This document shows positions 43,098-57,255 of a stretch of 64,000 nt of DNA, in pieces. The DNA comes from Cycas panzhihuaensis (lineage: Eukaryota > Cycadophyta). Made by a program: the position numbers and the translations under genes. The stretch lies in NCBI GenBank assembly GCA_023213395.1, contig CM041465.1:44151741-44215740 (forward strand), written 5' to 3'. The notes under the pieces were generated by a model. It was not told the DNA's origin. It saw nothing but the letters and a program-made list of their open reading frames with translations, and did not search any database. Every line of letters begins with the position of its first letter. The first letter of the stretch is position 1.

Positions 43098-43551
43098 GTT
43101 GAAGATAATGTTTAATTAATGATGGTCAAATTATGGATATGAGAGAGCCAAGTTGTTATTAAAGAATTTACTAATATAAAGGTTCTCACATATGATCTTA
43201 TTAATTGATAAACGATAATGATGAGGTAACATAAGTCTATATAAAGGAAAGTATATTAAATGACAAATTAGATAATTTAGTTCTCCTTGTGAGACCAATG
43301 ACTTGTGGATATATTGTTTATCATTCATTAATAATATCTCATACATCATTTGGAAAGCATTTTCTTCCATTCGTATTTTCCATATAAATCTTGTATTACA
43401 TATTGATTACATATTTGATTCATTAGATGTGCTTATCATATTATTAATCAATCATGTAATTTCATTTGTACTTTCATATATATTTTGCCACACATATACA
43501 TTGACATATCCTACTTAAACAAATAATATAAATTGTAATATGGTATTAGAT
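43098..43551 (+). repeat. LTR-like end with possible primer-binding site
   Basis: TGTTGAAGATAATG follows a purine-rich ATAAGGGAG, a TATA-like CTATATAAAGG lies near 43236, and TTAAACA near 43522 could be the end. TGGTATTAGATC (43540-43551) resembles a Met-tRNA site. The signals for a 5' and a 3' LTR are mixed and no partner was found, so confidence is low. Confidence 0.4.
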
Positions 43552-45922
43552 CATGTGCTAGAATGTTAATATATCACTAATATATTGTAACATTGTATAG
43601 ATTTACATTATGATAAGTGTATTTAATAAAGGGAATCACTTATTCTATAATGAAGGGTTTCATAACCCTCTATATTAGCCTTCATTCTTAAGTTAGTCTC
43701 AAACTTTTATAAAGTAGTTATTATTCTTTCCAAGTGCTTTTAGAGAGCACAAGGACAACATGTGATAGGTACGAGAGATCATATTGGGAAAAATTGGTCC
43801 AAAATTACATATTCTTAGGAAATTTTATTCAGTATTAAATTTATTGTATATAAAAGTATGTTAAGATAGCTAAATAGCTAAGGAGGCACTATAACTAGCT
43901 ATTTAGAGCTCAAAGCATATAGGAGGAGTTGGTTGAACTTTCCTAAGAGAAAAGAAGGAGCCAACCTAGGCCTTAAACAAATTTATCTAAATTTGAAATC
44001 TCAACCTATAAGAGGTAGAGCTAGAGGAAGCCCAAGCTAAGCATACTAGCAATATATATAAAGAGATAAAGACCTTAGAGAAAAACACCACAAGGGAGAC
44101 TAGAAAGATATGCCCTAAATTAAAAATGACCCATTGAATCCAAAAGGGATCTTGATTACTATCTATGATAAGGCTTGCGATGCTGACCCCAGGTTCATAA
44201 GAGATGTGTTATTACTTTGGGTGACACCTATAAATTTTAGATGATCAAATTCAAGTACTCTATAAAAGGCTAATAATGAGTAGGAAGTAAGTATTGATAT
44301 AGGTTAAAGTAGGATGGAGAGGTAAAACCTATAACAAGAATGCAAATTATAAGGTAAATGTAGCAAATGGTTAGGTTTTAACAAGGTTTATGAAATGGCA
44401 CTTCATCAGAGGTAGGGCGTTAGATAAATGCTCAAATATTAAAAATTGGGGAGGAAGAACTTTGTAAGAAGGTAGATCCATAAAGAGAGCCTTAAGACAC
44501 ATGGTGAGATTATATAAGATATGGGGAAATAATCCTCATAAATATAGTCCTTACAAAAAGTCACCTTATAGGTGAGAGGAGTAAAGAATAATAATTACGA
44601 GGAAGAAGTTTACAAAGTAATAGTGAGCAAATAAAGCCATAGCCACTAAATTGAGGTATACATATCATCATCTATAAGGTTTTTTAACATAGTTCTTTGT
44701 TTGATTTTGACTACAAGAAATATATAGAAAACCGTAATAAGTCATAAAGTAACTCTTCACAAGGAGAGTTATTAGTCACACATGTAGGGCTTACAAACCA
44801 CTAAGTTTTCACTTTATATAAAAAGGACTAGTGAGAAGAATGAATCACAACCATTTAGTGAAGGCCACATGGCACCACATAAAGCACTTTGTAGATAATG
44901 AGTTTGTGGCCTTAGTAAAAGGTAATTTTGACTATAACTTATATAAATTAGCAAGGGGTTGAGTCGTGAAAGCATTCAAAAGGATCCATAATAGCTCACC
45001 CTTTATGACTTTGCTAAATAATAAGAGTTGTAAAGGGCCTATTCCAATATCAGAGTCTCATAAGTCATGAGGGTAAAAAATGTAATGACACTTAAACTAC
45101 ATTAATATTTAAATATTCCAAGGTACTAGAAACTCTATTAAAGCCCAAGTATGTAAAGATCATGGGCTTAGCGAGCTTTCAACTGGCATGATTTGATCTA
45201 CCTTCCCTTATGTTATTTATCACTTGTTATAAATTTTATTTGTTAAGAGCAAAGAGATTACTAGCACATAGTGCTTTGAAGGTGAAAGAAGAGAAACTTC
45301 TCAATAATTCTTATGCTCAAATTTTAAGTATTATACAAACATATTGATCATCAATGGTATAAACAAGTAAAGAAAGGAGACTACTAGTGAGTAGGGAGCT
45401 CTAATATATCAAGAAAGCATCTCATGTGATGTTATAACTACTTCCACTTCCTGATAGGTGGTTACAAAGAATCTCAGCTTTGATTTATAAGGAGAAAGTA
45501 AGAAGTCCCTTAAGGCCTATAAAAAGGATAAGTAAAGAAGAAAGAGGGACTGATTTAGAATTTATTGGGCATATATTCGAATTTTTAATTCTCTCTAATT
45601 CCTTGTTAGAATGTATTCATCATACATAGCAAAAGCATATCAATGAAGTATAATAAATCATAATGTTTCATAAAGATATATATACACAAATCATGTAATG
45701 TGACATAAATATATAAAGTAATATCATGAATCATAAAGTAATAAACATAACCATAATCAACAAGAAGCATACACCATAAGAGATAATAGATTTACATGTA
45801 GAAAATCTAGCATGGTAAAAACCATGAGAAAATATTAGAGTTGGGAGCTCCTCCTTATGATATCAAATAATTACATCTCCAAGTTAATCTTTCTTTCTCA
45901 AGTTCTTAAGTGGTTTATATAC
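43552..45922. other. AT-rich DNA, probably decayed repeat
   Basis: Many stops in all frames and no motif recognised. It ends at the ATATT duplicated by element E. Confidence 0.4.
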
Positions 45923-45927
45923 ATATT

Positions 45928-46283
45928 TGTTTAGGAACATGAAATCATACACAAATCTTCCCATTCGCAGAATCTTTAACCATATAGAGTAAGCAAACAA
46001 GAGTACACATAGAAAATAGATGCACAACACACAATATTTATATGGGAAAACCCTTTCGAAAAAAAACTCACTACACAAGGATCCTTAATAGATCACATTG
46101 ATTATTTCACAATGACTTGATACATTGAATACACAATGCCTCAAGGCTTTTATACTCTTCTAAGAGGTGTCACCCAATTAGGGTTGTGACCCTCTGAATA
46201 AGTTGTGCCTTTTCAATTAATCACCTTAGTTAAATCACATTAACATTAACAAGATGGCTTAATAATTAACTGCCACATTAACA
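45928..46283 (-). repeat. 3' LTR and polypurine tract of element E
   Basis: The plus strand reads TGTTTAGGAACATG to CACATTAACA. Next to it TCCCCCCTTAA (46284-46294) gives the minus-strand polypurine tract TTAAGGGGGGA. Confidence 0.95.
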
Positions 46284-46289
46284 TCCCCC

Positions 46290-47960
46290 CTTAATGTGAA
46301 TGTGGGGAGCATGCCAACTACAACAGTTGTGTTATCATGAAGGCTGGGACTATCTTACAGCTTGTTTATCCTTGTCGATACATCCCCCCTCAAGGATAAC
46401 ATTAGTGAATCCTAGCCCGGTACACATCTTCATGAATTAATCTTCAATAAGTGGCTTGGTAAATACGTCCACAAGTTGGAATTCAATAAGATAATAGTAG
46501 ACCTACAACTTCTCTAATTTGATTTATTCATGAATGTAATGGTATTGAATCTCGATATGCTTCATACACGCATGAAACTTTGGATTCTTCAACAGGCGAA
46601 TGGTACTCTAATTATCAAAAAAGATAATCAGATGTCCATTAGAAACTCTAAGAGACCTTGCAACCATACGATTTCCTTCATACTAGCATTGAGTCCTTGA
46701 TATTCTACCTCTGTAGAAGATAGCATCACTGTCTGCTGCTTCTTTTACTGCCACGAAACAAATCCATTACCAACACCAAATAGGTATCTAAAGTGGACTT
46801 CTGATCGTTAAAGTCTTCTCCCCAATTAACATCTGTGTAGCCATGTAACTTTATCTCTTCACTTTGATGGTATTCAAGACCAAGATTGATTATCCCCTTC
46901 AAATACTTCAAAATTCGCTTCGCTGTAACTGAATGAGACTCCTAAGGATTTTGTATGTAGCAGAAACTAATCCAATAACATATATGATATTAGGTCTGGT
47001 ATGAGTCAAATAATCAAACTTCTTACCAACTAGTGATATTTTGTGCCATCTACATAGGGTTTGGTCATATCCTTCTCCAACTTTGTGCCTTTTACACATG
47101 GTGTTGTAACTAGTTTACAATTTTGCATTCCAAATTTCTCAAATAAGTTCTTCACATACTGAGACTGCAACAACACGATCCTATCATCCATCTACTTGAA
47201 CTGAATGCCCAAGAAGTAGTGAAGTCTCTTGAGGTTTGTCATGTTAATGAAACTCCTAAATTGGACTTGACTTTAGCAATAGCCTTAACACAATGACTTC
47301 CAGTAACTAAATCATCTACATACACCATGTAAGCAACTATTAAAGTCCCTCTTCTTTACACATATAGGTTTAAGTTGAGTTCTAAAATCTTAAAACCTTC
47401 AATTTTTAACTTAGCATCTATCTTTTCATACTAAGCATGAGGTGCTTGTTTCAAGTCATAGATTAACTTCTTTAAATAACAAACAAGATGCTCTTGGCTA
47501 TCCTTAACGAATCTTAGATGCTGCGGCATTTATATCTCCTCCTTTAGATATCCATTAAGGGATGTGGACTTGACATCCATCTAGTGTAACTCCCAATTGT
47601 AAGCAACTGCTAAGGAAATGGGCAATTAGATTGTTATCATTCTGGAGACTGGTGCAAATATCTCCTCAAAGTCAATTCCTTCGTTTTGCTTGATTCCCTA
47701 TATAACAAGTCTGGCCTTGTAGTTGTCCACCTCTCCATTAGAGAAGAACTTCATCTTATAGACCTACTTGTATCAAATAAGGTTCTTCGTCGAAGGGAGT
47801 GGAACCTAATCCCACTTATCATTCTTCAACAGAGAACTATACTCCTCCTCCATCGTAGCTCTCCATCATGGATCTCCTTTCATTTCATTGAACGAATCAG
47901 GGTCACCAGAGTCATTGGTGTCTACCGGTAGAGTTCGACTGGCATACTGACTTCTTATTC
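46290..47960 (-). pseudogene. Copia reverse transcriptase and RNase H (element E)
   Basis: Minus-strand pieces in several frames. RT: KKLIYDLKQAPHA near 47460 and the catalytic YVDD at 47311-47322 (VYVDDLV). RNase H: LTHTRPNIIYVIGLVS (46908-47099), MKYLKGIINLGLEYHQSEE and GYTDVNWGEDFNDQKST (46726-46911). Stops and shifts break it. Confidence 0.85.
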
Positions 47961-48339
47961 TTCGATCATTAGTTAAGATATGCATCACTACACCAGAACC
48001 TTCGAGAGTCTTCCTTTCCCATAAAGGTATTGAAGGCCCTGTTGCTAGAGGCACTTCATCTCATGACGACTCCTCACTGTTACTCATCCTACTTGGTCCT
48101 ACTTCCTCAGGTGCTCCAACGACTTGCTTATTGTCCTCTTCGCTTGATGAATCTGGGAATGGGAGAAGGGGGGGATAAAAAGGATCCTATGATGATATGT
48201 TAGTATGATATGTCGATAACTCATCAAATTTTACATCTCGACTAACCACAATTTTCTTCCGCTATGGATCCCATAGTTTGTAAGCTTTATTCTCATTATA
48301 ATACCCTATAGATATGCACTTCTGACTCTTCTAATTCAA

Positions 48340-49140
48340 CTTCTTAAAGGTATCATTTATGATGTGGGCACGTGCAATACACCCAAACATTCTTAAATGG
48401 CTAATAATAGGCTTCTGACCAGTCGATTTCTCTTTGGGGGTCATGTTGCAAACTACCTAAGTGGGTACCAAGTTCAAAATATAAATAACAGTTGCCACAA
48501 CTTTTATCCAAAACTTGAGTGGTAGGTTTTTAACGTGCACCATACACCTCACCATCTCCATTATGGTATACTTCTTCCTTTTAGTAACTCCATTTTGTTG
48601 TGGGGCATATGGGATTGTAAATTACTACTTTATACTATGATCGTAGCACCATACACCTTGCCATCTCCATTATGGTACACTTCTTCCTTTTAGCAACTCC
48701 ATTTTGTTGTGGGGTATATGGGATTGTAAATTACTGCTTTATACCATGATCGTAGCAAAACTGATTGAATAGATGACTCCCATATTCCTTGCCATTATTA
48801 CTTCTTAAAATTTTTATTTTCTTATCACATTCATTTTCTATCATTACTTTCCAGTCATGGAAGTGATTAAATACACCTGACTTATTCTTGAGAAAGTAAA
48901 TCCAGGCCTTCCTAATGTAATCATCCATAAACACAAGGGTATACGGAGTTCCTGACATCGAAGGGTTAGGAAGAGGACCCATTATATCTAAATGTATAAG
49001 CTCCAGCTTCTCCTTGGCTCTCCAGGCATTTTCCCAAGCAAAAGAGTAGCAGTGACGCTTGCCATACATACACTCTTCGCAAATACCATCTGAGTAGGAA
49101 ACTGATAACAAGCCTTCCATAATTTTTAATCTCTTTAGTA
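48340..49140 (-). pseudogene. Copia pre-integrase and integrase (element E)
   Basis: The best open piece is 48731-49120. The C-x2-C of the zinc region (ICEECMYGKRH) is followed by LELIHLDIMGPLPNPSMSG with the first catalytic Asp, then YTLVFMDDYIRKAWIYFLKNK, and ILRSNNGKEYGSHLF where the second catalytic Asp reads Asn. The rest lies beyond the tandem duplication. Confidence 0.88.
48537..48754. repeat. 109-bp tandem duplication in element E integrase
   Basis: GCACCATACACC starts at 48537 and again at 48646. The two 109-bp copies differ at a few positions. 109 is not a multiple of three, so the duplication shifts the integrase frame around the TPQQNG-like region. Confidence 0.92.
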
Positions 49141-49639
49141 GTGCAATGCTCTTGTAATTAAGATGTATGAGGCGATTGTGTCACAGTTTACTTACTTCAT
49201 CCATGCTTGCAACAAAGGCATAAGACTTCTTCTAAGATTGAAATATTTCAAACACCCAGAAGTTGTCCCTAACTTTCCCAGTAGCTATGATATCAAAGTT
49301 TTGTTTCAGATCCTTAATCAGACATTTATCATCATAGAGCTCTATCTTCATGCCTTGTTTGCAGATTTCTCAGGTTGAACAAAGGTTTAACTACATCTTG
49401 GGTACATAGTATACCCCGATAAACTTTCCTCCTATAATGGAAACTTCATCGATACCTTCCACTTGAAAGACGTGAGCATCCCCAAGGACAATCTTAACAC
49501 TACTCTAATTTTTAGTAAGAGATATACTTCTGTGCTCTAGAGTTAAGTACCCAATAATCTCTCCAATCCAATTCAGTTGACAAGGTCTGTGCTCTGATAC
49601 AATGAGTAGCAACACTCTTCCTTTTATCATCCTAGTTAA

Positions 49640-50417
49640 CTTTACTCTTATCACGACACTTGAACTAATAATTCTTCTTGCAGTGACCAACCTTCTTGCA
49701 GTAATTACATTTTCCATTAAACTTCTTCTAATCTTGTGAACTTTCTCCTGACCTATGTGTGATCTTATACTCCTTAGCGACCTCCTTCCTCTAAGTTTTC
49801 ATGGCTAGGCTATAACTTAAATAAGAACCTCTAAGTATTCCATGATGTTTAAGCTTAGCATCCTCTACTAGAATTAGGTTTTTAAGCCCATCAAAGATTT
49901 TTGCTTCCATCACTTTGTCTCTACCATAAATAGTCTAGAAAGTAGCAAATATAGCTAGTAGCTTCGACGTGATTATTGCGAATAACAAGGCATCATCAGA
50001 TCAAGTTCTACTTCAGTTCTTCTAGCTTCTTCTTCAAATCTATTATTTTATTAAGGTAGGAGCTGATGTTGTTCTCATCTTCCACACGTGAATTGAGCAA
50101 CTCCAACATCAAGGCAAGACATATATTTATCTTCTTATTCTCAAATGTATCACATAGTTTTGTCCATATTTCGTCTAATTTGTCTAGATTATTAACCAAG
50201 GCTCTCTGGTTTGGTGTTAGTGACAATTTTAACAATCCTATGACCATAAATTTATTTCTTCGAGATGAACACACTCTTTATGGTCTAGTGGAATCATGTC
50301 CACCTTTGCCTTAGTGATACCCCAAAGTTGATTCGCCATCAAAATGAGCTTCATATTGGCCTTCCGCACACTAAAATTATTATTGTTGATGATAACCTTG
50401 GGCATAATGCACTCCAT
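49640..50417 (-). pseudogene. Copia gag (element E)
   Basis: ATG at 50417 begins MECIMPKVIINNNNFSVRKANMK, with the usual N-N-x-N-F start. The capsid part (50008-50274) has LDKLDEIWTKLCDTFENK and LLNSRVEDENNISSYLNKI, matching UBN2 gag. A zinc-knuckle remnant (CNYCKKVGHC, near 49690) follows in another frame. Confidence 0.8.
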
Positions 50418-51266
50418 CTTGAGAAACAAGCTTCAATATAAATTAAACGATACTAAAAATGAATATCTTCCGAATAAAAAATACACTCCTATGTCCTCCT
50501 ATAGCTTAAGGGCACGCTTCAAAGGGCACCAAACACCAACTATACACGCATGGAGCAAGTCATTGATTGTTAAATCTATTATACAGTGTTGAAATAATAT
50601 ATAAGGCTCTCTAACAGGGCACACAACTAGTCCAACAATATTTTAATACATAGAAGAGGGCTCAAAATACGTGTTTAACCAAGGTGAGGAGTCACAATCC
50701 TAAATACGAAGCACTAAAACTCAAGAAAATAGTGGATGATACTTTATGCTACTATGTGCTCCATCTGATCTCAATATAGGGGGATGAAAACATTCCAAAA
50801 AGGTTCTAACCTCTCCTTTATATAGAATGAACGTAGGTGACACTAGAAAAAAGTTTTTTTTTTTTTTTTAATATAATGTTTTAAGTGAGAAAATGACCGA
50901 CTTACTTGTGTATATGGATGGTTGTCCTTATAGTCCCTGAATCACCATCAAACAGTGCTTTGTAAGCTTAAATCTTGGCAACAGGTCTTCAACTAGCTTT
51001 GAATAACCCCTAACAAGCCAACTCCAACCGCAAACGTGGGCTTCACGTTTGAATATTGACTCCAGTAAACCTTTATTCTCCTTTAAATAGTGATTTTCAT
51101 TGCTTCAACTGCTATTGATATATTGTGTCTGCTTCTATATATTGTTGGAGTTGATGGCCCCTTAAGATAAGTCCTCGGTTTGATGGCTTCACCTGGCAAC
51201 CAACGATCACACCGCTTTACTCAATGTCAGGCGTCAATTGTGTAGGATCCTACAGTTCTGATACCA
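50418..51266 (-). other. Leader and primer-binding site of element E
   Basis: Non-coding. The plus strand ACAGTTCTGATACCA (51252-51266) gives TGGTATCAGAACTGT on the minus strand. The part next to it (about 50880-51250) resembles 17780-18168 of the nested derivative. A T run of about 20 bases lies near 50850. Confidence 0.85.
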
Positions 51267-51622
51267 TGTCCAGGAGCATGAAATCATACATAAATGTTCC
51301 TATTTACAACATTTTTAACCATACATAGTAAGCAAAGAAGAGTACACATAGAAAATAGATGGACAATATACATGATTTACGTGGAAAAACCCTTTCAAGA
51401 AAAAACCCATCACAAAAGGATCCTTAATAGATCACATTGATTATTTCATAATGGCTTGATACATTGAATACACAATGCCTTAAGGTTTTTATACTCTTCC
51501 AAGAGGTGACACCTGATTAGGGTTGTGACCCTTCGAATAAGTCACACCTTTTTGCTTAATCACCTTAGTTAAACCACATTAACATTAACATAGTGGCTTA
51601 ATAATTAACTACCACGTTAACA
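51267..51622 (-). repeat. 5' LTR of element E
   Basis: The plus strand reads TGTCCAGGAGCATG to CACGTTAACA, the same length (356 bp) as the 3' LTR but visibly diverged, especially in its first 80 bp. Confidence 0.95.
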
Positions 51623-54600
51623 ATATTTATAGATATGTCACCTCATAAATAGACTCTAATATCTCTTGAGCCTTTTTATCATCTAATAGGATGTATATAT
51701 GAATAATCCTGTATATCACATCTCTTAATACTTTTAGTGAGTGTAATTTTATGTGAATCTACTACATTATAATAAATATTAGATATATAAAAATATCATA
51801 TATTCTAATACTTCATCTTCATCTTTGGCTTTCAATACCTTCATGCTTTATTATATGTTATAACCTATAAACCTGTAACTAGTATCAAGCTAAATTAATC
51901 TTAATAAAGTTGTATCATTTATAACCTATAAATCTATCAACATCATATTTGTCTCTTATAAATAATTAACATGTAACTATATATAGTTAATTATGATCAT
52001 CATTGACTAATAATGATCATCTACCTATAAAATACTTACATACCAATCAACAATCAAATAATCAATCTTAATTTTATGACTTTTACTTGTTATGTTTATA
52101 TGAAGTTTTCTCCTTAACAACTTTATATCTTCACCTAAAAAAATATTATAAATATCATTATCAATCTATCATCTTAATAATCTCATGAATAAAAATGACT
52201 ATTGATATCTATACAAAATAACAACCATCTACCAAAATACATGACTAACTAGTCATTGTAATCACTAGTTCTCTAGGAAGTGTTTCTTGTACGTGGTTTA
52301 TTAGTAAATATAATAACACTTAGTTATTAGGCAAAATGTTATTACAAGAGTAATATAAAATCTAACCTCTTATATATGAGAATAATAACATAATCTATGT
52401 GTTATATAAGAGTAACTTGTGAAACCTTTTTTTTTTACCTCTTACATACAAGATAACCTTTTGTGCTTTCTCTACATATGCATATAATAGTGACTTTCTT
52501 TTAGCAACTAATACATATCATCAATATCAGTAAATTAACAAACTAAACATACTAACTTTGGGAATAGTATGTATCACCTAGCCAAGACAAGTTAACTATA
52601 ATAAGGTAATGTAAACAATGTATTCCCATACTTTTTGTCATACATAGCAAGTTAGATTTCTCACTAACAAAACATATTTGATATTAGCTAGACTCCTCAA
52701 TAACTAATATTGGTATGCCAAGCATTCAACATATGAGGCTTTTTCTCCATGTCTCATAAACATGTGGAAAATAATATCATTATTTATTAACTCTCTCAAC
52801 ATTAACTACAAATATCAATTGGGCCCTTTATCAACAAATATTAGATGGTGTTATCATTATCATTTGTATAATAAACAAGTAATTATTATATATGATTAGT
52901 ATGGACCATTATAGTTTATCAAATGTATTAAGTACCAACATGAATTTTCTTTATGTCTAGTATGTGTTAAGATTACCACATTAAATAATGTTCTACATCT
53001 TCAATTTTTATTAGTTTTAAGCCTTCAAATATCATTAATGAGCCTTTATACATTTATTTAAAATGAAACTTATTTTTTCTTTCTTTAATAATCACCGAAC
53101 TCAATATTATATAACTAGTAGTCTTTAAAAACATTTAAAAATGCCAAAATAGATCTCAAAAAGCTCAAAAAATACATATTTTATAAAGTTAAAACCACTT
53201 TTATCAACTTTACCCATTAAAATCTTCATGATCTAATTTTTAAAATATGCATTGCGACTATCCATTTCAACTATCTCAAAATTCTCTTTCCATTATAACC
53301 AATAGTTCAAAAAATAAACTCATAAATGAGAAGTTATGTTAAAAAAATTGTCAGTATGTCATGAAAAAGTGTGTAGTCCTTAAGAATTATTATTTAGCCA
53401 CTTTCAGCTTGGGTTGTTGGTTACTTCATCATTCCATGTGATTGTCCACTAATGGTTAGGGGCTTTTGCAAAACTTAAAAATTATTAAATTTAATTTTGC
53501 ATATGCAAAAAGAAAAAAACTAAATCCAATTCATTGAATTTTAGTGTATGCCCATTATCTAGATTTAAAATCAAATTTTAATATAATTAAATTTATCATA
53601 AACTTTACAATTTCTTTTATCTAATCAAATTTCCTTCTATGCATAAATCTGACAACTTGCTTTCTCTACAATTTTGATCACTATAAGGCAAATATACAAG
53701 GTATGCTTCAATGGTAAATTAGTGATTAACTATGTAGTCATATGTGTAACTACATCAAATAGTATATGTCAATAGACAATGGCTTCACCGAGGGTGGATA
53801 GTATGCAAGGCCATAGGAGTAACGCAATGCGTGGTACCAACAATGGTAGATCTTCATGGAGTGTGGCATGATCTACCATGTAGATAAACATCGATGGACA
53901 ATAAAATCTCTATGGTGGGGCATAATAGTAGGCTTTAACATGTAAATAAGTCACCATGGATAAAGTGCCATGCATATGCAATGATATGCTTATGCAAATC
54001 ACTTATGTGAAAATATCACATATTCCAACAATATAGTTTATCTCACATTTGTTCCTTTATTTTCTCACTTCCATACTTCCATCGATCTATTTATCTGATT
54101 TAATTATATGCCATCTATTGATTATAAATCACAGTATGCTAGTTACAACCACTTCTACCTATAAAATATCAATTGTGATAATCTAATATACATATAGATA
54201 ATATTTTAATGTCTACAATGTTCAAGGTAGTATAATATAATGACACCTACAAGAGTACTCAAATAAATAATATCGTTCATTAGATCTATAAACCCTCTTA
54301 AGAATTATTAAATTGAGGAAGCAACATTGAACAAAGGATTTTGTTTAAAAAATCTCTAAAATTTTATGTCGAGCTATGCCTATACTAAAGACCCTAAGAC
54401 ATAGATCTATTAACGATATATTGGTATTGAGAGAAACATTGTTTTTTCATTCATATTTTTAGTAATACTTATATAACCATTAATAGGGGAAATAAAATTG
54501 ACTGCAAATCCCATAGTTATGTAGAGGATAATAGATCTAAAGTAAGAATGACATACAAGTAGAAAGCCTTAATATGTATCTCATTCCCACCAATGATAGG

Positions 54601-56925
54601 GAATTTATTATTGCATATAATTGAAGGGTGAATTCTTAAACTTTAGAATAAGAAGGTTGTTACGACATAAAAAATATGTGGAATACTCATCATATCAATA
54701 TTGCTTCCCTCAAGGAGAAAATCTCAACCACATAAGAAAATTAATGTGATAGAAAAAATGGTAATGTTGGTTTTAAACATTGCTTCCCTCAGGGAAAAAT
54801 CTCAACCACAAAAGAAAATTGTATCATAAAACCAAGATGATAATATTGGTTTAATTAATTGAACATATACTAATAAATATGGCCCTCTCCTTCCCTCTCT
54901 AGTCAACTCCTTTTTCTCTTGTTAAATTACCCCTCTTTTTATAGAGTATGAAGTGAGGATGTTCTTATAACTATTGTATAAGGGCTGATCTTTTCATTTA
55001 TGTAAACAATTTAGTAGTTACAAGGATCCTTAAGCTTGGTAGAGTCATTACACAAAATCCACTAGAATGATAGGTGGAAGAATTAATCATCAATATCATA
55101 TGATGATAATGTTTAATTATGTTGTTCAACAATTGAAAAAATATCCCTAGTATGAGCTTATTCTTTACAATTGCTCCCTTGATTAGTAATCGTTATATCT
55201 ATAAACTATTCTTACTTCCTAATTAGATGGCATAATTTATGGTGAGTGTAGTATCTCATTTATGTATAATTGTTTATTGTCATTGTAAACCTTGAGCATA
55301 TTGTAGTACAGTTAGAAACTTTCTATACAACTATTGTAATGGACTTTGGGGTGTGCAATAGTTATTAATCCCTTATAAAGTGACGTTTATAGTCAAGGCT
55401 TTGATCTCCTTGATATTTATGTCAAGATTATCATGTGCAATTTCTCAATTCTTCGAATATACCAATATATATGATAATTTATATGCAATGACCATCTCAC
55501 TCTAGGGCTTCCTAAATAATGCTCACTTGTTCTCCTTTAGAATTTAGAAGGTAGGTAGCACCCATAAGAAGCAATTCTATTAATATCCATTATGTCCCAA
55601 TTTTCATCATTACTTGTGGCTCCCTACATGGATGAATCTTGTAAATGTTCTTCTCACATTAAAGATATATATATATTTATTTTTCCTTTAGTAGTCAAAT
55701 TTAATGAAAATGCCTCCTTGTAGGGGAAGTCATTCATGAGAATGCTTTATTATATCATCCATTTCCTTCTCTCTCATTGCTTCTTCCCATAAGGTAACTT
55801 TCTACAAGATGCTCATTTTGAAAATGTACCTTTAAACTTGAGCAATTTTGTAGAATATTTTATGAGCTTATTACTGGATATTTATTTCCCATGAATTATT
55901 TTCTTGTAAATTACTTAAAAGTTATTTCAATATACAAAACATGAGTTATTCACAATTACAAAATTAGTGGAGCACAAGTGATAATGAGGTGGGACCCATC
56001 ACTTAATTATTTAACCTTTTCAAAAATCGCTTCCTTACAAATCACTTAAAAGTTATAAAATAGAGCCCTCAATCTTCTTACGAATTACTTTCCTACTCTC
56101 TCTTGAAAATCATCTTGAAGAAAAAAAGGTGTTCAACATGGGTCTTGAAGTCATAAGAATATAACTCTATGAACCCTTCTTTTGCATGATCATTTCCTAT
56201 ATGATGACTTCTCATATGAACATCATCCACCTAATCAACTTCTTCTTTTTATTATTTTGTGGAAAACAATTAGTGAGGATACGAGTTAATAAGAAAAGTA
56301 GAGCCCACTATCTTGTTCCTTCCATTTGGTTTTCTTGTAAATAACTTCCTTGCAAGTCACTTAAAAAATACTTCAAACACAAAGTCAGTTATCTCTAGGG
56401 ACTAAGGTTATAAGAATATAGGATGGTTCATTTCTTTTCTCTCACATTAACCCTTTCCACATCACGGTCTCCTAGGTAATCATGAAGTACTTCTAATGCT
56501 CCCTCATAGAGAAGTGCACTATTGGAAAACATTCTTTCAAACTATTTATACCTCATATTACCCTGCCCTTCTTACCTAAGTGATCCTTATCAATTCTATT
56601 CTAATTTGTGTTGTAGAGTTATTATGAATATTAGCATCTGAGAACAAATTTAATTATACCAGTGTGACTTGAGTGTTAATGCCATCTTCACAATAAATTA
56701 AATGACATATATAATTTTATTTATCGATCTTCTCAACTCATATCAATTGCTTTTAAATTGTTACACCTTTAGAGGGTAATACCATCTTTTGTTTTTATAT
56801 CAATATTCTAGAAGGTAAATTCATATGAAAATCTTAGGTTAAAAGTAGAAGTTTATCAGTGATGGAAGTACCAATTAGGTTGAAGTTGTAAAGATGTTAT
56901 ATCTATCTATCCACTAAAGTTATTA
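51623..56925. other. 5.3 kb of AT-rich DNA without a recognised gene
   Basis: It begins with the second copy of the ATATT duplication, so it continues 43552-45922. No RNA gene, ORF of note or LTR was recognised. One local tandem duplication is at 54700-54863. Confidence 0.5.
54700..54863. repeat. About 80-bp tandem duplication
   Basis: ATTGCTTCCCTC starts at 54700 and again at 54779. Both are followed by A-rich AATCTCAACCACA, AAGAAAATT and a TGGTTTTA or TTGGTTTAA end. Confidence 0.85.
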
Positions 56926-57255
56926 TGAAAAAACATGAAACATGCATGTATTTTAAACTATAGGGTCTTGATCATACACAAGAAGGAAATATAAAAAAGC
57001 ACAAGTACAGAGTACACAGGTTTTACATGGGAAACCCTTTGGCAAAAAAAACCCACCATAATAAATTAATCATTACATTGATTACAAAATAATGAGACAT
57101 TACATCCAATCTAGGTCTTGGTACATATTCAAACCTATATGGAAAGTCCATTTAAGAGATGTAACTCTTTGTTAATCATGGCTATTCAACTGACCAACTC
57201 ACTAATTAAACCACATTTATATTAACTATGTGGTTAACACTTAGCCACTCTAGCA
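56926..57255 (-). repeat. 3' LTR of element F
   Basis: It resembles the element E LTR (ACATGAAA start, ACATGGGAAACCCTTT, CATTGATTA, TTAAACCACA). It ends CACTCTAGCA, followed by TCCCCTCTTAA as the minus-strand polypurine tract. The left limit is approximate. Confidence 0.75.

Larger units (their letters stand above)
45928..51622 (-). mobile_element. Copia LTR retrotransposon E, complete structure
   Basis: 5695 bp with two 356-bp LTRs and the exact target-site duplication ATATT (45923-45927 and 51623-51627). The primer-binding site is at 51252-51266 and the polypurine tract at 46284-46294, both consistent with minus orientation. Gag, integrase, RT and RNase H pieces occur in Copia order on the minus strand, with many frameshifts and stops. 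It is a structurally full but inactive element, related to the nested derivative 16453-18524 and to element F. Confidence 0.96.

Noticed and set aside
51623-56925. Search for tRNA, rRNA or organelle inserts in the long AT-rich stretch
   Set aside because: I saw no box A/box B pairs, rRNA text or known organelle gene. A search tool would be needed to exclude decayed pieces.
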